A DNA stretch of 64,000 bases from Granulosicoccus sp036478565. Lineage in GTDB: Bacteria > Pseudomonadota > Gammaproteobacteria > Granulosicoccales > Granulosicoccaceae. Positions 61,043 to 64,000 of the stretch are shown here, in pieces (the stretch's first letter is position 1; each line of letters opens with the position of its first letter). Below the pieces are notes generated by a model. It did not search any database. It worked only from the letters and a program-made list of their open reading frames with translations, and had not been told where the DNA came from. Location of the stretch: NCBI GenBank assembly GCA_965224525.1, contig OZ245050.1, positions 1,116,001-1,180,000 of the forward strand. Reading direction: 5' to 3'. A program made the translations under genes and the position numbers.

Positions 61043-61662
61043 GCTTCATATCACTGTTTACGGATGCAGGTAGTACCGTGGCAACTGATCAGGTTGTATT
61101 CTCAGCCGAAGACACCCTGGCATTGAGCAGTTTGATGGATCAAGCCAAACGTTTGTCATCGCTGGTCGCTCAGCAGGAACGAGCTAACCAGGTATCAGCC
61201 AAGCAGGGTTTTGATTCTGGCAAGAGCGATGGGCATGGAGAGGCGCAATTGCTGGCGCGTACCGAGCTGGCAAAAAAGCTCGTGACTGTTCAACAGGACT
61301 ATGAGCACGAGATCTCAATTACAAGAGATGCGAGCGTGGAACTTGCTCTGGATATTGTGCGTAAAATTGCCGGTCAGGTAGCTCCGGGTGAGTGGTTATA
61401 TGCGCAAGCTATCAAAGCGGCAGAGGATTTGACAGATCAGCCACAACTGGCGTTGCGAGTGCCCATACAGCATCTGGAAGGTGTAAAACAGACAGCTGTA
61501 GCTGCCGGAGCTGGTACCTTTGTTCGAATTACTGGTGATGAGTCACTCGAAAGCAACGAGTGTTTGCTTGACACGCGGTTCGGTCAGGTAGAAGTAGATA
61601 TAGAAACACAGCTTGATGAGATTTTTCATTTAATACAAAACCGAGCCGATGAAGATGTCTGA
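61039..61662 (+). CDS. sctL: T3SS ATPase regulator SctL
   Basis: A 207-residue FliH/YscL-type stator. An N-terminal helical region with GFDSGKSDGHGEAQLLARTELA leads to the C-terminal domain (SVELALDIVRKIAGQ, NECLLDTRFGQVEVDIETQLDE), which binds the ATPase. The ATPase gene begins 14 bases before its stop. It starts with ATGA overlap to the preceding gene. Confidence 0.92.
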   Translation: MSFISLFTDAGSTVATDQVVFSAEDTLALSSLMDQAKRLSSLVAQQERANQVSAKQGFDSGKSDGHGEAQLLARTELAKKLVTVQQDYEHEISITRDASVELALDIVRKIAGQVAPGEWLYAQAIKAAEDLTDQPQLALRVPIQHLEGVKQTAVAAGAGTFVRITGDESLESNECLLDTRFGQVEVDIETQLDEIFHLIQNRADEDV

Positions 61663-63046
61663 ATCCGGGGTTGCAGATACTCGGACTGTACAGTCCGCAA
61701 TGTGGAAAATACCAACTGCAGATCGCTTGAGAGGGCAGAGTACAGTTCGCTATGTGGGTCGAGTAGTCCGGGCGGTTGGTACAGCTATTCGCGTTAGCGG
61801 TCTTCCGGTGCACATCGGGCAACAATGCGAAGTATACGAACGATCCAGTGGTGCACGAGTACTTGCCAATGTTGTTGGCATAGAACAGGGTGAAGCGATT
61901 CTGGTACCACTTGGCGGTCTGGTTGGTGTTGCCGTTGACTCTGAAGTTCGTGTAGTGGCCGATGGCGCTAATGTGCCGGTATCAGAAGCTTTACATGGAC
62001 GAGTGCTGGATGGGTTTGGGCTGCCGCTTGACAAAGGCGGTGATCTACCGAGATCCAGCCGCATCATGCCATTGCAGGCAGACGCGCCCAATCCACTCGA
62101 GCGAAGCCCGATAAACACCTCTTTACCGACCGGTATCAAAGTGATTGATACCTTGTTGACAGTGGGTGTGGGACAAAGGCTTGGTGTTTATGCGCCTGCT
62201 GGTGTCGGCAAGTCTACGTTTCTTGGCATGTTGGCGGCACATGCGAAAGTCGACGTTGTTGTTATGGGGCTGATTGGCGAACGCGGCAGAGAAGTGAGAG
62301 AGTTTCTCGAAGACACATTGACACCTGAAATCCGGGCTCGATCCGTGGTAGTTGTAGCCACTTCCGACCGTTCGTCAATGGAGCGTATCAGTGCTGCGAA
62401 TACCGCAACAGCAATAGCAGAGGGATTCCGCGCAGATGGCAAACAGGTGTTGTTGCTGATCGACTCCGTAACTCGCTACGCACGGGCCGTTCGCGAAACG
62501 GGTCTGGCTGTTGGTGAGCCGCCTGTCAGGCAAGGCTTTACGCCAAGCGTATTTGCTGATCTGCCTAAATTGTTTGAACGATGTGGTGCTACAGATGCCG
62601 GCTCAATTACCGCTTTTTACACCTTGCTCCTTGAAGAAGATGGCGTGTTCGATGTCATTAGTGAAGAATCGCGTTCTCTGCTTGACGGCCATATTGTCTT
62701 GTCACGCCAACTGGCTGAAAGTGGTCATTTCCCTGCGGTAGATGTGCTTGCCAGTCTCAGCAGGCTCTACGGGAAACTGGCAAGCGAACCTCAGCAGGCC
62801 GTATCGCAACGAGTTCGGAAGCTATTGTCGAAACATCGGGATGTCGAGTTTTTGTTGCAAGTGGGTGAATACCAGGCAGGTTCAGACAAGATTGCCGATG
62901 AGGCAATAGCTAAAAAGGATGCCATTGATAAATTTCTGAAACAATCCCTTGATGAGGTTGTCGACCCAGAGCAGGCGCTATCTCAATTGACAGCAGTATT
63001 GCAGGCAAGACCGCTAGTCAGGAAGAAGGTCGCAGCCGCAAAATGA
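61649..63046 (+). CDS. sctN: T3SS ATPase SctN
   Basis: A 465-residue F1-beta-like hexameric ATPase. Walker A is PAGVGKST (Lys188), Walker B is VLLLIDSVTR, and the catalytic Glu region is LIGERGREVREFLED. A conserved SRLYGKLASEPQQ follows. It unfolds and strips chaperones from substrates. A second ATG at 61655 is equally good as a start. Confidence 0.97.
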   Translation: MKMSESGVADTRTVQSAMWKIPTADRLRGQSTVRYVGRVVRAVGTAIRVSGLPVHIGQQCEVYERSSGARVLANVVGIEQGEAILVPLGGLVGVAVDSEVRVVADGANVPVSEALHGRVLDGFGLPLDKGGDLPRSSRIMPLQADAPNPLERSPINTSLPTGIKVIDTLLTVGVGQRLGVYAPAGVGKSTFLGMLAAHAKVDVVVMGLIGERGREVREFLEDTLTPEIRARSVVVVATSDRSSMERISAANTATAIAEGFRADGKQVLLLIDSVTRYARAVRETGLAVGEPPVRQGFTPSVFADLPKLFERCGATDAGSITAFYTLLLEEDGVFDVISEESRSLLDGHIVLSRQLAESGHFPAVDVLASLSRLYGKLASEPQQAVSQRVRKLLSKHRDVEFLLQVGEYQAGSDKIADEAIAKKDAIDKFLKQSLDEVVDPEQALSQLTAVLQARPLVRKKVAAAK

Positions 63047-63534
63047 ACGCCAGTAAAAATATGTCAGATATTGCGAAATTGCTGGAAATCCACGTTACGC
63101 GTGAAAAACGTACGTTGCGGGACCTGCAAATACAGCGGGAACAGTATTCCACTGCTGAGAGAAAATGCTCTGAACGGCAAGCGTTGGTTGACGGTTTAAC
63201 CGCGCAAATGTCTGTATTGTCAACAAGTAGTGTTCTCAATTCGGCCGAACTATCGAGTGACATGCTGGCAGCGGAGGTTGCTCAGAGACGGTGGTTACGT
63301 TACGACCTTGATGCTGAGTTGTATTATATGATTTCCGAAAAATCAAATCTCAGAAAATTAAGTATCGCTCTGCGAAAGTGCCAGAGAGAATGGCAGGAAG
63401 CGCGTCAAAGGTTAAATAGCTTGACTGAACTGCACGGAACGATAAAACAGACGGTTGCCCGCAATCTGGAGCGTCTGGAGGACACGGAGAGCACAGACAA
63501 CCATGCAGCTACCCTACGTTTCCGACAAGGGTGA
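63043..63534 (+). CDS. sctO: T3SS stalk protein SctO
   Basis: A 163-residue FliJ/YscO-like protein, predicted as a two-helix coiled coil (AKLLEIHVTREKRTLRDLQI, EQYSTAERKCSERQALVDGL; then ALRKCQREWQEARQRLNSL). It sits in the ATPase ring. Overlap with sctN is four bases, and a seven-base gap precedes the next gene. Confidence 0.85.
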   Translation: MNASKNMSDIAKLLEIHVTREKRTLRDLQIQREQYSTAERKCSERQALVDGLTAQMSVLSTSSVLNSAELSSDMLAAEVAQRRWLRYDLDAELYYMISEKSNLRKLSIALRKCQREWQEARQRLNSLTELHGTIKQTVARNLERLEDTESTDNHAATLRFRQG

Positions 63535-63540
63535 TGAATC

Positions 63541-64000
63541 ATGAATGAGAGACTGGAAAGAGCGGATCCGGCGCAGCACCAACCATTGAAGAGATCGACC
63601 ACTACGAATGATTCTGCGGTCGGATCCCGGGCTGTAAAAACTACGCTAGTGGAAAAGGTGGCATTCGAGAATGCCTTGCACAAAGTTGCAAGAAATCGCC
63701 AGGATGCCGAGCGCCAGTCTCATCAAACGGACGTCACCCGTCGCACGCAAACTGCTATCGATGCAACCTTGCAGGATAAACCGAGCACGCTACTTGCGAA
63801 GCAGCAGTCGCACGAGAATTTCCCCACTTTCTCTCAAGCAGAAGATGAAGCAGAATGGAAAAACCTGGAAAACAATAACGCTTTACTACAGCCAGATACT
63901 AATTCTGAGTTGTCCTTGCATCAGGAGATAACAATTGCCGGTAGTGCCGCACCGAAAAATATAGATGGTGCGAATCCTGTTAATTCTGACCTGGCTGAAT
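63541..64000 (+). CDS. SctP-position protein, 3' end beyond the window
   Basis: An open frame from ATG 63541 runs to the window edge with no stop (153 codons). It is hydrophilic, Asn/Gln/Ser-rich and low in hydrophobics, as in needle-length regulators (SctP), whose C-terminal domain would be outside this window. Gene order after sctO supports the call, but no domain can be confirmed. Confidence 0.55.
   Translation, partial: MNERLERADPAQHQPLKRSTTTNDSAVGSRAVKTTLVEKVAFENALHKVARNRQDAERQSHQTDVTRRTQTAIDATLQDKPSTLLAKQQSHENFPTFSQAEDEAEWKNLENNNALLQPDTNSELSLHQEITIAGSAAPKNIDGANPVNSDLAE

Noticed and set aside
60739..61073. Frames of Val-Ser or Arg-Leu-Ile repeats across the 9-bp tract
   Set aside because: These are by-products of a repeat whose length is a multiple of three, which keeps every frame open. 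Only the sctK-position frame is coupled to its neighbours.

Overview
The window looks like chromosomal DNA of a Gram-negative, probably environmental gammaproteobacterium. The evidence is an outer-membrane porin, lipoproteins, a PbpC/alpha-2-macroglobulin pair, FeoABC, TrxC, QueG, LexA, a respiratory formate dehydrogenase and a non-flagellar type III secretion system (T3SS). Families such as DUF2288, DUF2959, DUF3305/3306 and DUF2853 fit the same group. I cannot name a genus. Coding density is high, many genes overlap by 1-4 bases (ATGA/GTGA), and I saw no tRNA, rRNA, CRISPR array or intact insertion sequence.

Layout. 1-5.7 kb: the end of rarA, a TfoX-domain gene, the ferrous-iron operon feoABC behind a Fur-like box, an unknown membrane-anchored protein, trxC and a Gfo/Idh/MocA oxidoreductase. 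5.9-13.8 kb: pbpC and a large periplasmic alpha-2-macroglobulin. 14-18 kb: a small lipoprotein, a decayed 2-hydroxyacid dehydrogenase, an orphan protein consisting only of a secretin-like core, queG and a ChrR-like cupin. 18-22.5 kb: lexA with an unusual operator, a HicB-like orphan, a small unknown gene, a porin, an SRAP protein and nth. 22.6-28.7 kb: a sigma-54-type response regulator and membrane histidine kinase, then a large RelA/SpoT-like HD protein and a DUF2853 gene.

28.8-39.9 kb: the formate dehydrogenase region. fdhD is divergent from DUF3305, DUF3306, a multi-cluster ferredoxin, a TorD-like chaperone, a small TAT protein and the alpha, beta and gamma subunits, followed by an unknown gene and an ankyrin protein. 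Together these would make, mature, export and membrane-anchor a periplasm-facing formate dehydrogenase. 40.1-42.2 kb: two tandem paralogous lipoproteins with Asp/Pro repeat stalks. 42.2-50.4 kb: an NTE-like patatin, a TAT Rieske protein, DUF3047, a ComEA-like protein, apt, DUF533, DUF2959, DUF2288 and a cytochrome P450.

50.5-64 kb: a T3SS locus. On the minus strand lie sctU, a FliO-like gene and a probable secreted protein ending in a strong terminator. Divergently, sctV-sctC-sctD-(small rod/needle-like gene)-sctI-sctJ-(sctK position)-sctL-sctN-sctO run into a gene at the sctP position cut by the window edge. The most noteworthy features are the orphan mini-secretin closely resembling this SctC, the FliO-like gene coupled to sctU, the paired small rod-like proteins, the HD protein with one intact and one degenerate HD half, and the repeat-stalk lipoprotein pair.
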